DNA of 64,000 nt from Mesorhizobium sp. ES1-4 (GCF_020164745.1 NZ_JAIUGV010000001.1:372001-436000); one strand, 5' to 3'; counted from the first letter of the stretch, positions 36,488 to 45,991 are shown. Numbers and translations are program-made. Notes: a model not told the origin generated them from the sequence alone.

Positions 36488-37075
36488 ATGAGTTATGGCC
36501 TGATCCTGGCGTTGGTGTTTGGCTATCTGCTGGGCTCAATTCCGTTTGGCCTGCTGCTCACTCGCGCGGCCGGCCTCGGTGACGTGCGCAAGATCGGCTC
36601 CGGCAACATCGGCGCCACCAATGTGCTGCGCACCGGCAACAAGGGGCTTGCCGCCGCGACCTTGCTGCTCGATGCACTGAAAGGCACGGCCGCCGTGCTC
36701 ATAGCAGGCCATTTCGCGCCTGAAACGGCGGTCTGGGCTGGCCTTGGCGCCTTTCTAGGCCACCTGTTTCCGGCATGGTTGGGGTTTAAAGGGGGCAAGG
36801 GCGTCGCGACCTATCTCGGTGTGCTGGTCGGTATTGCCTGGCAGGTGGCGCTGATCTTCGCCGTCGTCTGGCTGGTGATGGCTTTTCTGTTTCGCTTCTC
36901 CTCGCTGGCAGCGCTTGCGGCCGCCGTCGCCGTCCCGATCGCCCTGTATTTCATGAGCACACCGCGCATCGCAGAGCTGTTCGTGGTGATGAGCATCATC
37001 GTTTTCATCAAGCATAGGGCCAATATTTCGCGCCTGCTTGCCGGCACCGAAGGCAGGATCGGAGCCAAGGGGTGA
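36488..37075 (+). CDS. plsY: PlsY, acyl-phosphate--glycerol-3-phosphate acyltransferase
   Basis: Integral membrane enzyme that makes lysophosphatidic acid from acyl-phosphate and glycerol-3-phosphate. The 195-residue protein has about five membrane helices and the three family motifs: [17 protein letters not shown] near residue 37, the [13 protein letters not shown] loop near residue 99 and the [17 protein letters not shown] tail. A GGGGGAAAC site precedes the start. It overlaps dprA by GTGA. Confidence 0.95.
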   Translation: MSYGLILALVFGYLLGSIPFGLLLTRAAGLGDVRKIGSGNIGATNVLRTGNKGLAAATLLLDALKGTAAVLIAGHFAPETAVWAGLGAFLGHLFPAWLGFKGGKGVATYLGVLVGIAWQVALIFAVVWLVMAFLFRFSSLAALAAAVAVPIALYFMSTPRIAELFVVMSIIVFIKHRANISRLLAGTEGRIGAKG

Positions 37076-38205
37076 GCGAACCGGCCGCCGGGCCGCGTCT
37101 CACAGATCGCCAGCGGCTGAGCTGGCTGCGGCTGATCCGCACCCAGAATGTCGGCCCGGCCTCCTTTCGCGACCTGATCAACCGCTTCGGTTCGGCCGAG
37201 GTCGCGTTGGAAATGCTGCCGGAACTGATGATTTCCGGCGGCGCCAACCGGATCGTGCGCATCCCGTCCGTTGCCGAAGCCGAGGCCGAGATGGAGGCCG
37301 CGCGGCGGATCGGAGCACGTTTTGTCGGGATCGGTGAGGCAGACTATCCGCCGCTGCTGCGCAGCATGGACAATCCGCCGCCGCTGCTGGCGGTCAGGGG
37401 TAGTGCCGCGGTGTTCCGGTTGCCGGGGGTCGCCATCGTCGGCGCCCGCAACGCATCGCTCGCCGGCATCAAGATGGCGCGAATGCTGGCAGCCGATCTC
37501 GGAAGAGACGGCTACGGCATCATCTCGGGCCTGGCGCGCGGCATCGACACGGCCGCGCATCAGGGCAGTCTCTCGACCGGTACCGCCGGTGTTCTTGCCG
37601 GAGGCCTCGATCTGCCCTACCCGCCCGAAAACGCGGGCCTGTGCGATGAAATCGCCGAACGTGGCGCCATCATCTCCGAGATGCCGTTCGGCTGGCAGCC
37701 GCGTGCACAGGATTTTCCGCGCCGCAACCGCCTTGTCGCCGGTGCTGCCCTCGGACTGGTGGTGGTCGAGGCAGCCCAGCGTTCCGGCTCACTGATCAGC
37801 GCCAGGCTTGCCGGCGAGATGGGCCGGCTGGTCTTCGCAGTACCTGGCTCGCCGCTCGATCCGCGCGCGGCCGGTACCAACGGCCTGCTCAAGGATGGCG
37901 CCATGCTGGTCACCGAAGCTTCGGACATTTCCAGGGCGATCCTTCCGCTGACCGGCATGCGAGCGCCTGAGGTGCCGCCATTTGAAGACCCGCCTGACTT
38001 TTCAGCCACGCCACCACCGGGCGAAAGCGACCGCGCCAGGGTGATCGAGGCACTGGGACCGACACCGGTGCCGGTCGACGAGATCATCCGCCACACCGGC
38101 CTGCACCCGGCCCAGGTCTTTATGGTGCTGCTGGAGCTCGACCTCGCCGGCCGCCTCGAGCGCCACGCTGGCGGCAATGTTTCGCTGGTTTTCGGGGGAG
38201 CCTGA
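37072..38205 (+). CDS. dprA: DprA/Smf, DNA-processing protein
   Basis: Loads RecA on incoming single-stranded DNA during natural transformation; widespread in species not known to be competent. The GTG start overlaps the plsY stop (GTGA). The 377-residue protein has an N-terminal SAM-like helical region (1-95), the Rossmann-like core with [49 protein letters not shown] and [17 protein letters not shown], and a C-terminal winged-helix domain (about 305-377). Nothing in the neighbourhood points to other competence genes. Confidence 0.94.
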   Translation: MSEPAAGPRLTDRQRLSWLRLIRTQNVGPASFRDLINRFGSAEVALEMLPELMISGGANRIVRIPSVAEAEAEMEAARRIGARFVGIGEADYPPLLRSMDNPPPLLAVRGSAAVFRLPGVAIVGARNASLAGIKMARMLAADLGRDGYGIISGLARGIDTAAHQGSLSTGTAGVLAGGLDLPYPPENAGLCDEIAERGAIISEMPFGWQPRAQDFPRRNRLVAGAALGLVVVEAAQRSGSLISARLAGEMGRLVFAVPGSPLDPRAAGTNGLLKDGAMLVTEASDISRAILPLTGMRAPEVPPFEDPPDFSATPPPGESDRARVIEALGPTPVPVDEIIRHTGLHPAQVFMVLLELDLAGRLERHAGGNVSLVFGGA

Positions 38206-38211
38206 CCGCTC

Positions 38212-38424
38212 TCAGTGGCGGCTGGTCTTTTTATCCCCGGCCTCGGCATAATCCCGTGTGTTAGCGCCAAAGAGATCCTTTTGGACAATCTGGCGCCAGA
38301 CCTCGTCCGCGTCCCGCGGGAGCGACAGGTCGAAACTCGACGCGCTCTCCTGCGCACTCGGGAGCGATCGCCGACGTAGCCAGGCGGGCATGAACTCCGC
38401 GACAAGGCTGATGAATTGGGTCAT
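38212..38424 (-). CDS. Small hypothetical protein downstream of otsB
   Basis: A 70-residue product, not recognised (MTQFISLVAEFMPAWLRRRS at the N terminus, then a Ser/Asp-rich part and the basic tail). It has no membrane segment or signal peptide. Support: a strong Shine-Dalgarno (AGGGAGGAGG) five to six bases from the ATG at 38424, and a place 16 bases after the otsB stop on the same strand. It is the last gene of the sugar operon and is convergent with dprA, 6 bases apart. Confidence 0.6.
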   Translation of the reverse strand: MTQFISLVAEFMPAWLRRRSLPSAQESASSFDLSLPRDADEVWRQIVQKDLFGANTRDYAEAGDKKTSRH

Positions 38425-38440
38425 CGCCGCCTCCTCCCTT

Positions 38441-39220
38441 TCATGGATGGACCAGACCGGATCCATCCACATTGGCCTGGCTCGCAGCACCCAGCCAGGC
38501 CAAAGCCTCGCCCACGCCGGAAAGCGCATGGCGCGCCGCCGTCGGCCCGCGCGGTTTGATGCGGATCGAAACGCCATCCATCTCGTTGATGACGTCGAAA
38601 CCGTTTTCGTCCGAAGTATCGTCTCCGAGGAAGACCGGCCTGCGGCCAGCAAAAGCCCGCTGCTCCATGAAACGACGTATGGCTGCTCCCTTCGCTGCCT
38701 CCAGCGGCATCAATTCAACCCCGGCATTGCCTGCCAGCACCCTATATCCCTCGGGCAACCTGCCCAGCGCCTGTTCGACCAGTTGCGTCGCGCGCTGCAA
38801 CAATTGCGGTGCCGCGCGGGTGTGGATTGCCAGGATCGGGCCCTTGCGCTCGATATAGACCTCCGCGCTGTCCAGCTCGGCTTCGATTTCCTTGGCAAGC
38901 GCCGCAATGTCGGCCGGCTCTCCCGCCGCCTCGACCGGACCATCACGCGTGAGCCTGTGCTCAAGGCCGTAAAGCCCGGCAGCGCGCAATTTCAAGGGCT
39001 GGAAGAGATGGTCGACCGCGGCGATCGACCGTCCCGTAATGAAGGCCAAAGCTCCATCCAGTTGCAATTCGAGCCCCGCCAACAGCGTCCGCAACTCATC
39101 GCTGACCACCACGGAATCCGGGTGCGCGGCATGTTCGAGAAGCGTGCCGTCGATATCCAGGAACAAGGCCCACGCATCGCGCGGCACCTTGGGCTCGGAC
39201 GAGTTTGACAATGTCAACAT
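38441..39220 (-). CDS. otsB: OtsB, trehalose-6-phosphate phosphatase
   Basis: HAD-family phosphatase that dephosphorylates trehalose-6-phosphate. From the ATG at 39220 it has 259 residues; the start forms TGATG with the otsA stop, so translation is coupled. HAD motifs: LFLDIDGTLLE near residue 19 (nucleophile Asp), FITGRSIAAV and GDDTSDENGF (Mg binding); KGAAIRRFM supplies the Lys. It is downstream of otsA within the GT4-debranching-otsA-otsB cluster. Confidence 0.93.
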   Translation of the reverse strand: MLTLSNSSEPKVPRDAWALFLDIDGTLLEHAAHPDSVVVSDELRTLLAGLELQLDGALAFITGRSIAAVDHLFQPLKLRAAGLYGLEHRLTRDGPVEAAGEPADIAALAKEIEAELDSAEVYIERKGPILAIHTRAAPQLLQRATQLVEQALGRLPEGYRVLAGNAGVELMPLEAAKGAAIRRFMEQRAFAGRRPVFLGDDTSDENGFDVINEMDGVSIRIKPRGPTAARHALSGVGEALAWLGAASQANVDGSGLVHP

Positions 39221-41061
39221 CACAGCGCTGCCACACGCTTGCGGTCCAGCAACGATATCACGTTGCCAGGAGAACCGGGGCCAGGAGTACCGGGGCCAGG
39301 AGTATCGGGGCCGGAAGAACCGGGAGCCGCGTTGACGGCCCGATCGACCGCATCGCGTTTGCGCAGACGCGCCGCATCGAACAGCATGCTCCCCGCCCAT
39401 CGATAGACATTGTTTTCGCGCACGACCTCACGCATGCGTTTCATGCGCTGACGTTGCTCTTCCGGTGACATGGTCAAGGCCTGCAGCAGGGCGTCGCCCA
39501 TCATCGCCTCGTCATAGGGATTGACGATCAGCGCCTCCAGCAACTCCTTCGACGCGCCGGCGAACATGCTGAGCAGCAGCACGCCCTGTTCATCCTCGCG
39601 CGCCGCCACAAACTCCTTTGCGACCAGGTTCATGCCGTCGTGGAGGCTGGTGACCATGCAGACGTCGGCCGCCCGGTAAATCTCGTAGACCTGTGCCTGC
39701 GAGTGATGTTCGGTCACCAGCACCACGGGTGTATAGCCTTCCCGACCATGACGCAGGTTGATATCCTCAGCCTGGCGCAGACATTCCTCGTACAAATTCT
39801 GGTAGGCGGGCAAGGTGCCGCGGCTGGGCGCGGCGATCTGCAGGAACGCCACCTTGCCGATCCATTCCGGATGCTGTGTCAGCAGCACATCGAGCGCGTT
39901 GAGGCGATCGAGAATGCCCTTGGTATAATCGAGCCGCTCGACGCCCACGCACAGCCTCACATCTTCGGCCAGGCCGAATTTCTCACGAATGAGCCGGCGA
40001 CATTCCGACACGGCAGGCAGCTTGCTCAAATGCGGCGGTTCCCATTCGATTGAAATTGGGTAGGCGTGAACAAGGCTGATCTGGCCGCCATAGGAGATGG
40101 CGGAATCCTCGCGCTCGATCCTGCTTTCCAGGAAACGGTCGACGCTATCGATGAAGTTGTTGCAATGGAATTGGGTGTGAAAGCCGACGATCGAACTGCC
40201 AAGCAATCCTTCGAGAATCCTCTCACGCCATGGGCAGATGCTGAACACTTCGGAATTCGGCCACGGAATGTGCCAGAAGGTGATGATGATCGCTTCCGGC
40301 AGACGCTCGCGGATCATCCGCGGCAACAGCGCGAAATGATAGTCCTGGACCAGCACGATGGGCCGTTCGTTGCGGGCCTCCGCGACGACGGTGTCCGCGA
40401 ATTTGCGGTTGACAGCCTCGTAAGCCTCCCAGTCGGAAGCGCGGAATATCGGCCGTGTGAAGGCTATGTGGCAAAGCGGCCAGAGCCCTTCATTGGCAAA
40501 GCCGAGGTAATAGCCCTGCTGTTCTTCCTCGCTCAGCCAGACGCGGCGCAATGTGTAGGAAGGATTTTCAGGCGGCACCTCGACGCGGTCATTTTCGTCG
40601 ACGACAAGCGCATCGGCCGAACCGCCGCCATAGGCGATCCATGTGCCCGCGCAGGCGCGCGTGATCGGCTCAAGCGCGGAGACCAGCCCGCTGGCGGGCA
40701 CGACCAGTTGGATATCGCCGCCCTTGCGGTTGTGGATATAGGGTTCGCGATTTGAAACCACGATCACCTGCGCATCCGGGAGTTCCTTCGCCAAAATGTG
40801 ACGCAAGATTTCCGGTGACCATTGGACGAGCGCGGCGGTCGCGGATTGCCCGTTCTTTTCGAACTCCCGCAACGGACTGCGAACGGGTTCTGGGTCGGCA
40901 CTGGCGAGCTTCGCGTTTCTCGCCCTGCGGGCCCGCAACGCCATCACCGCTAGCGCGATGCATGAAATACCGACAGTTGCGAGAATGAAAAGCCATAGCG
41001 CGGCCGAAGGGACCACCAGATACGAACTGTTGTCGGGCATTTCGAATTGACTACCTTTCAA
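39220..41061 (-). CDS. otsA: OtsA-like trehalose-6-phosphate synthase (GT20) with N-terminal membrane anchor
   Basis: GT20 glycosyltransferase making trehalose-6-phosphate from UDP-glucose and glucose-6-phosphate. The 613-residue protein is longer than E. coli OtsA (474): residues 14-42 form a membrane helix ([23 protein letters not shown]) followed by a basic linker; the GT20 core starts at [10 protein letters not shown] near residue 99. Active-site landmarks are [26 protein letters not shown] and [14 protein letters not shown] 15-bp tandem repeat codes for a Gly/Pro-rich segment near the C terminus. The acceptor is inferred from otsB next door; another sugar acceptor is possible. Confidence 0.85.
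   Translation of the reverse strand: MKGSQFEMPDNSSYLVVPSAALWLFILATVGISCIALAVMALRARRARNAKLASADPEPVRSPLREFEKNGQSATAALVQWSPEILRHILAKELPDAQVIVVSNREPYIHNRKGGDIQLVVPASGLVSALEPITRACAGTWIAYGGGSADALVVDENDRVEVPPENPSYTLRRVWLSEEEQQGYYLGFANEGLWPLCHIAFTRPIFRASDWEAYEAVNRKFADTVVAEARNERPIVLVQDYHFALLPRMIRERLPEAIIITFWHIPWPNSEVFSICPWRERILEGLLGSSIVGFHTQFHCNNFIDSVDRFLESRIEREDSAISYGGQISLVHAYPISIEWEPPHLSKLPAVSECRRLIREKFGLAEDVRLCVGVERLDYTKGILDRLNALDVLLTQHPEWIGKVAFLQIAAPSRGTLPAYQNLYEECLRQAEDINLRHGREGYTPVVLVTEHHSQAQVYEIYRAADVCMVTSLHDGMNLVAKEFVAAREDEQGVLLLSMFAGASKELLEALIVNPYDEAMMGDALLQALTMSPEEQRQRMKRMREVVRENNVYRWAGSMLFDAARLRKRDAVDRAVNAAPGSSGPDTPGPGTPGPGSPGNVISLLDRKRVAAL
39266..39325. repeat. 15-bp tandem repeat, four copies, inside otsA
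   Basis: Four imperfect copies of a 15-base unit (CCAGGAGTACCGGGG on the plus strand) in frame, encoding the Pro/Gly-rich run [17 protein letters not shown] near the C terminus of the synthase. Copy number changes would add or remove five residues without shifting the frame. Confidence 0.85.
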
Positions 41062-41115
41062 TGGGACGCGGCAAATCCACCGACAGGAACTCCGGCATCC
41101 ATGGCCTGATGGCCC

Positions 41116-41140
41116 AACGTTCCGCGCACATGATGGTTCC
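41116..41140 (-). promoter_or_regulatory. EcfG-type general stress promoter of otsA-otsB
   Basis: On the minus strand GGAAC (41140-41136), 16 bases, CGTT (41119-41116), about 55 bases before the otsA start, in the 84-base gap after the debranching enzyme gene. It matches the alphaproteobacterial EcfG (general stress sigma factor) consensus exactly, and trehalose synthesis is a common EcfG target. Confidence 0.75.
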
Positions 41141-41145
41141 GATTA

Positions 41146-43317
41146 TCAACTTCTGACCACCAGAGGCACGAGCCCCTCATGCGCATCCGCGAGGAACGCT
41201 CCGACGCGATCTCCCACGCGTTGAAACGTCAGATCCACCGCCACATCTCCTACCGAGAGATGACGAACGACGAGGTTGTCGATACCGATCGGCAAGCGCG
41301 GCTGGGTCACGTGAATTTCGTTCGTCCGACCGTCGATCTGAAGGCCGAGGCAGGCCTGCATGAGCATGAAGGCGGAGCCCGCGGACCAGGCCTGCGGCAG
41401 GCAAGCCACCGGATAGGCAATCGGCGCTTCGCCGGCCGCGCGCGTGAACCCGCAGAACAGTTCGGGCAGCCGCATGTTGAAATGAACCGCGGATTCGAAG
41501 GTCCCGCTCATCAACCGCACCACGCTGTCGCGAATGCCGTAGCGCGCCAGCCCGGCTGCGCAGATGGCGGTGTCGTGCGGCCAGATGGACCCGTTATGAT
41601 ACGACATCGGATTGAAGAAGATCGCGTCGTCCGCCAGGGTTCTCAGGCCCCATCCTGAATGAAACGAGGCCGACAGCAACTGGTCGGCGACGATGCGTGC
41701 GCGATCCGGATTGGGAAGGCCGACATACAGCAGGTGACCGGCATTGGACGTACGCACCTTGCAGGGCTGGCCATCGCCATCGATCGCCAGTGCATAGTAG
41801 CCAAGGTCCTCGACCCAGAAACGGCGTTCGACGTGTTGGCGAATGGCATCGGCGCGCACTTCCCAATTTTCCGCCCGCTCCTCTTCGCCGCGCAGGCGTG
41901 CAAGCTTTGCCAGTCCCTGGAAGGCTGCAAAGACGTAACCCTGTACCTCGACCAGCGCGATCGGTCCTTTCGGAATGCGGCCATCGGCATGGAACACGGA
42001 ATCGAAACTGTCCTTCCATCCTTGGTTGGCTAGGCCGGATTCCGCGGCACGCTGGTAGGTAAGGAAGCCTGTCGAACGGCTCGCCGCCTCGATCCACTCG
42101 GCGGCGGCGCACAGCGATGGCCACAGGCTATCGATGAAAGCCGTATCTCCCGTGCGGTCCGCATACGCGCAGGCGAGATGGATGTAGAGTGGCGTCGTGT
42201 CGACACCGCCATAATAGCGGCCGAACGGCAACTCGCTCAGCGCCGCCATCTCGCCCTTGCGGGTCTCGTGCATGATCTTGCCGGGTTCGGAATCGCTGAA
42301 GGGTGAGGTTTCGGTTGCCTGGTGTTGGGCGAGAAACGCAAGAACACCACGCGCCAGGCCGGGATTGAGCCAAAGCATCTGCAGGGCCGAGATCACGCCG
42401 TCCCGTCCGAAGGCGGTGGAGAACCACGGGATGCCGGCATAAGGGTAAGGCCCGGTCGCCAGTTCCGTCGTTAGCAACGCCACATCGGCGCGGGCCCGTT
42501 CCATCCAATCGTTGAAAACGCGGCCCGAACTGTGCAGCGTCGCCCCATGCCGGCGCTTGGCGCGCATGCCAAAACGGGCGCGGGCGGCGGCCGCGCGAAA
42601 CCGTCCGCTTTCGGGCCGGTCTGACCTCTCGCCACCCCCCACTTCGACATAAAGCGTCTGGCTGCTGCGCTTGGTGATCGCGATGAAGAAATCCGCCCGC
42701 TCGGAAGTCAATTGATCGGGCGTCTGCGAAAATGATATCGCCGATGTCCGCACCACCCTGTCCAGGCCTTCGTAGCGGAGCACGACCGAACTCTGGTCGA
42801 TCTCGGCCGTGTGCGCGGTGCCGCGCTTGGAACGGGTCGAACCCCGGACTTCGAACATGTCGCGAAAATCGACGCCAAAGCGTAGCGACACCAGGACAGT
42901 CGAATGCTCCCGGCTGTAGTTGGAGAGCGTGATGCGTTCATATAGCCTTTCCTCCCACAGAAGCCTGACGCGCTCGATATGGATCGCGCCCTGCGGAATC
43001 TGGCGGCCCGCGGCGGTCTCGATCGGCAGATTGGTCAGGTTGCTGGTGAACAGGACGTTGTCCTGGCTGAGCGATGCGCCAAGCAACGACAGCGACCGCC
43101 CGCCAACGGTCAGGCGGAATTCGGAGAGCACGCGCGTGTCGTCGCGGAAGAAGCCGTCGCCAGCGCCGCGTATGTCGCCATAGGCATCGGCGACGGCGAA
43201 GCAATCGCCATGCTTGAGGGCGTAAAGCCGATGCGGCTCCCTCGGCGCGGTTTCGTCCAGGGAAGCCAGCGCTATGGCCGGATCGAGCTTGCGCTCGTCG
43301 AGTTGGGTGGTAGTCAA
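41146..43317 (-). CDS. Amylo-alpha-1,6-glucosidase / glycogen-debranching-like protein
   Basis: A 723-residue glycoside hydrolase of the prokaryotic debranching family: N-terminal GDE_N domain (about residues 25-220, LYALKHGDCFAVADAYGDIRG) and a C-terminal (alpha/alpha)6 barrel (about 290-690) with GIPWFSTAFGRDGVISALQMLW, GWKDSFDSVFH and SYHNGSIWPHDTAICAAGL. It would remove alpha-1,6 branches, but its substrate here is unknown since no other glycogen gene is in the window. It lies between the GT4 gene (38 bases) and otsA (84 bases) on the minus strand, suggesting a linked role in stress-related glucan or trehalose metabolism. Confidence 0.85.
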   Translation of the reverse strand: MTTTQLDERKLDPAIALASLDETAPREPHRLYALKHGDCFAVADAYGDIRGAGDGFFRDDTRVLSEFRLTVGGRSLSLLGASLSQDNVLFTSNLTNLPIETAAGRQIPQGAIHIERVRLLWEERLYERITLSNYSREHSTVLVSLRFGVDFRDMFEVRGSTRSKRGTAHTAEIDQSSVVLRYEGLDRVVRTSAISFSQTPDQLTSERADFFIAITKRSSQTLYVEVGGGERSDRPESGRFRAAAARARFGMRAKRRHGATLHSSGRVFNDWMERARADVALLTTELATGPYPYAGIPWFSTAFGRDGVISALQMLWLNPGLARGVLAFLAQHQATETSPFSDSEPGKIMHETRKGEMAALSELPFGRYYGGVDTTPLYIHLACAYADRTGDTAFIDSLWPSLCAAAEWIEAASRSTGFLTYQRAAESGLANQGWKDSFDSVFHADGRIPKGPIALVEVQGYVFAAFQGLAKLARLRGEEERAENWEVRADAIRQHVERRFWVEDLGYYALAIDGDGQPCKVRTSNAGHLLYVGLPNPDRARIVADQLLSASFHSGWGLRTLADDAIFFNPMSYHNGSIWPHDTAICAAGLARYGIRDSVVRLMSGTFESAVHFNMRLPELFCGFTRAAGEAPIAYPVACLPQAWSAGSAFMLMQACLGLQIDGRTNEIHVTQPRLPIGIDNLVVRHLSVGDVAVDLTFQRVGDRVGAFLADAHEGLVPLVVRS

Positions 43318-43355
43318 GAAGCTTGTCCCGTGCTGATTTCTGGACGGGTGAAGGT

Positions 43356-44417
43356 TTACGAGGCTCTGCTCTGCTCGAGGCCGTGGCTCAGCCGCGAGTA
43401 AGCCGCGACGTAGTCCCTGGCCATTCTGTCAGCCGAAAACCGCGTTTCGAAGACCGTTCGTATTCGCCGCCTGTCGAGTTGCAGGAGAGCCGGCATCGAG
43501 GCGACGGCATCTTCGATGGTTTCGACGATAAAGCCGGTGGCCCCGTGATCGATGATCTCGGGCATGGCGCCGCAACTCCAGGCCATGACCGGGGTTCCGC
43601 AGGCCATCGCCTCGATCACCGCAAGCCCGAAGGGTTCGGGCCAATCGATGGGAAACAGCAAAGCGGCCGCATTGCCCAGAAACCTGCTCTTCTGATCCTC
43701 GCCGATCTCGCCGACATACTCGACGCGGTCGCCATCGATCATGGGCTGCACGACTTCCTCGAAATAGGCGCGGTCGTCATTGCCGACCTTGGCGGCGAGC
43801 TTGAGTTTCAGGCCGCTGCGGCGGGCAATCTCGATCGCCCGGTCCGGCCGCTTGTCACGCGACATCCTGCCGAGAAAGGCAAGATAGGTACCGTCCGACC
43901 CTGCCTCGAAATCGGGTTCATAAAGGTCAAGCGGCAGCCCATGATGGATTGTCGCTAGCCAATTCGCGGATGCGAACCGTGCCTGCTGGCTGCGGGATAT
44001 GGAAATCATGGGGAACCGCGGAAACCGGCCATAGGCTTGCGCGAGGTCGGCGTAGTCCAGCCTGCCATGCGGGGTCGTCACCGTGCGTTGCGGCATATCG
44101 CGGAAAAACGGGAAATGCAGGAAATGGCTGAGATGGAAATGAACCACGTCAAAGTCGTCGGCCCGCTTCCTCACTTCGTCGAGCATCGACAGATGCGCCG
44201 CGATCTCGGACTTCAGCGGACGGGGATCGAGGCGAAGCGCCCTTTCCCGGCATGGAACCAGTTTGGCGGACGTCTTCGTATCGCCGCTGGCGAACAATGT
44301 CACGTCGTGGCCGAGGTCCACGAGAGCTTCGGTAATGTATGAGATTATGCGCTCGGTACCCCCGTAGAGTCTTGGCGGCACCGATTCGTAAAGTGGTGCG
44401 ACATGGGCAATCTTCAT
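43356..44417 (-). CDS. Glycosyltransferase family 4 protein
   Basis: A 353-residue GT-B fold glycosyltransferase. It opens MKIAHVAPLYESVPPRLYGGTERIISYITEAL, has HFHLSHFLHFP mid-domain, and the C-terminal family signature FLGRMSRDKRPDRAIEIARRSG with the donor-site E-x7-E block (PEPFGLAVIEAMACGTPVMA). The GGTER glycine loop binds the donor nucleotide. Donor and acceptor are unknown. It is the first gene of the GT4-debranching-otsA-otsB cluster; similar clusters in rhizobia suggest production of an alpha-glucan or glucoside (inference). Confidence 0.85.
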   Translation of the reverse strand: MKIAHVAPLYESVPPRLYGGTERIISYITEALVDLGHDVTLFASGDTKTSAKLVPCRERALRLDPRPLKSEIAAHLSMLDEVRKRADDFDVVHFHLSHFLHFPFFRDMPQRTVTTPHGRLDYADLAQAYGRFPRFPMISISRSQQARFASANWLATIHHGLPLDLYEPDFEAGSDGTYLAFLGRMSRDKRPDRAIEIARRSGLKLKLAAKVGNDDRAYFEEVVQPMIDGDRVEYVGEIGEDQKSRFLGNAAALLFPIDWPEPFGLAVIEAMACGTPVMAWSCGAMPEIIDHGATGFIVETIEDAVASMPALLQLDRRRIRTVFETRFSADRMARDYVAAYSRLSHGLEQSRAS

Positions 44418-44589
44418 GTCCCGGCGTCCCTCAATGAGCAGGTCATGGAAGCAAAATGCATCAGGGCCGGGATCGTTCCTGAATCATTGAAGATGCGTCG
44501 AATGATCGTTCCCTGTTTGATTCGACCAGCCGCCCTATCTCCTGTTGATGCGGCCGACCTTGCACTTACGGCGGCCGAAGGAGACCCAG

Positions 44590-45069
44590 ATGCAGGAACC
44601 CAGGGATATCGCAGCCCGGCGTCTGAGCATGATCATTGAACAATATGTCGAGGCCAGAAAACGGCGCTTTGGCTTTGTGTCGACAGACCAGGCTGCACGA
44701 GTGATCCGCAGAACCCTGAAACCCGATTCCTCGGAGCCGGTACTTTCCGATCACGACCTTGACGACATGGTCGCCGCCCTCGCCGTGAAGAACGGCCTGG
44801 CCGTCATCTTCGACCGTGGCGTGCGGGCGGACGGCACCGAGGCCGACCTGAACAGAAAGGAACCGACCATGCGAGCACCAACGGAGACCCCGGATGTTGC
44901 CGGCGCGGTGGATGCCATCCTGGGCGGTCACACCACCCAGCTTTCGATGAGCGCGGTGATCTCGCTGCTGCGCGAACGGACCGGCACCAAGCGATCCGAT
45001 GCGGATCTGGAAGGGCTGATTGCCAAGAAAGCCGCCGTTTTGGGCGTGCATTTGTCGCAGGGCGTCTGA
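44590..45069 (+). CDS. Hypothetical protein, 159 residues
   Basis: Not recognised. The start at 44590 is backed by AAGGAGA eight bases upstream. The sequence MQEPRDIAARRLSMIIEQYVEARKRRFGFVSTDQAARVIRR is helical and basic, followed by an acidic segment and a second helical half with LSMSAVISLLRERTGTKRSDADLEGLIAKKAAVLG. The two halves could be related helix-turn-helix-like repeats, possibly a DNA- or protein-binding domain. No signal peptide. It is divergent from the GT4 gene, with a 172-base intergenic region. Confidence 0.65.
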   Translation: MQEPRDIAARRLSMIIEQYVEARKRRFGFVSTDQAARVIRRTLKPDSSEPVLSDHDLDDMVAALAVKNGLAVIFDRGVRADGTEADLNRKEPTMRAPTETPDVAGAVDAILGGHTTQLSMSAVISLLRERTGTKRSDADLEGLIAKKAAVLGVHLSQGV

Positions 45070-45134
45070 GCGTTCGCTGCGCCGGGAAGATCAAAGCGCT
45101 GGCACGGGATTCACGCTGGCATGTGATTTGACGA

Positions 45135-45210
45135 TGGTGAGCGCGTCGGGGTTCGAACCCGAGACCTACTGATTAAAAGTCAGTTGCTCTACCGGCTGAG
45201 CTACGCGCTC
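45135..45210 (-). tRNA. tRNA-Lys (anticodon UUU)
   Basis: Full cloverleaf on the minus strand: acceptor stem GAGCGCG/CGCGCTC, D arm GCTCAGCCGGTAGAGC, anticodon arm ACTGA-CTTTTAA-TCAGT with anticodon TTT, variable AGGTC, T arm TCGGG-TTCGAAC-CCCGA, discriminator A and a genome-encoded CCA at 45137-45135. A single gene, no neighbouring tRNAs. Confidence 0.97.
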
Positions 45211-45247
45211 CCGCGGGCTCGAAAAGGCCGCCCTCGAAATTGCGCGG

Positions 45248-45276
45248 AACATAGGGAGAGTGCCGCGACCGGTCAA
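45248..45276 (-). promoter_or_regulatory. Predicted tRNA-Lys promoter
   Basis: On the minus strand TTGACC (45276-45271), 17 bases, TATGTT (45253-45248). The start would be near 45241, about 30 bases before the mature tRNA 5' end, a normal distance for a pre-tRNA leader cut by RNase P. Confidence 0.65.
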
Positions 45277-45436
45277 CCCGGAAAAGAGCGTCCCAAGTCA
45301 GGCGTTTTGAGCACGCCCGCCATGGCTGACCGGCCGCTTTTAGGGGCCCCGCACCTCCGGGCCGCCGGGAGCGCTTCTTGATGCGACGCCGGCACATCCG
45401 AGAAATATTACGAATCAGTAACTTGGCGACCGACAA

Positions 45437-45461
45437 GGAACCATCGCCTGGATCGCTCGTT
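45437..45461 (+). promoter_or_regulatory. EcfG-type general stress promoter of the BA14K gene
   Basis: GGAAC (45437-45441), 16 bases, CGTT (45458-45461), about 48 bases before the ATG at 45509. Exact match to the alphaproteobacterial general stress consensus, the same spacing as the site before otsA. Confidence 0.75.
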
Positions 45462-45508
45462 ACCCCGCCACAAGGGACATCAATCACCCCTTTTCGAAGG
45501 AGAACACC

Positions 45509-45991
45509 ATGAACAGGATCGTAACGGGCATGCTGGCGACCACGCTATCGCTCTCGTTTGCCGCGGCGGCCGCCGTGCCGGCTAGCGCGGCCCAGATATT
45601 CGTGCCGCAGGCGTCGACGCCTTCGTCAGACATCGTGAACGTCGCAGAGTCTCGCTATCCGCTGTGGCGCCATGGCAATCGTCATGTCAATCGCGGTGGC
45701 AACCCTATTTTCGCGCAACAATACGATGGCGGCAGCTACTGGAACGGTCATCGCGGTTATCGTGAATATCACCGCGGCTACCGCCGTCACGGCGACTACT
45801 GGTTCCCGCTGGCTGCCTTCGCGACCGGCGCACTGATCACCGGCGCGATCGTCAATAGCGAGAACAACCGTGTCTACGAAGGCAACGCGCATGTTCAGTG
45901 GTGCTACGACCACTACAGGAGCTATCGGGCCTCGGACAACACATTCCAGCCCTATAATGGCCCGCGTCAGGAGTGCCGTTCGCCATACTAA
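45509..45991 (+). CDS. BA14K family exported protein
   Basis: A 160-residue secreted or envelope protein. It starts with a Sec signal peptide ([17 protein letters not shown]), a Gly/His/Tyr/Arg-rich middle ([15 protein letters not shown]), a short hydrophobic stretch ([17 protein letters not shown]) and the C-terminal BA14K signature [28 protein letters not shown]. The family includes a Brucella immunoreactive protein with lectin-like behaviour. The ATG follows AAGGAGA. An EcfG-type promoter upstream suggests induction under general stress; a terminator follows. Confidence 0.9.
   Translation: MNRIVTGMLATTLSLSFAAAAAVPASAAQIFVPQASTPSSDIVNVAESRYPLWRHGNRHVNRGGNPIFAQQYDGGSYWNGHRGYREYHRGYRRHGDYWFPLAAFATGALITGAIVNSENNRVYEGNAHVQWCYDHYRSYRASDNTFQPYNGPRQECRSPY

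Noticed and set aside
43323..43958. Plus-strand open frame opposite the GT4 gene
   Set aside because: Antisense shadow without motif or ribosome site; the GT4 protein is strongly supported.
44436..44480. A GGAAC-N16-CATT sequence upstream of the GT4 gene as an EcfG promoter
   Set aside because: The -10-like part is CATT instead of CGTT; too weak a match compared with the exact sites before otsA and the BA14K gene.
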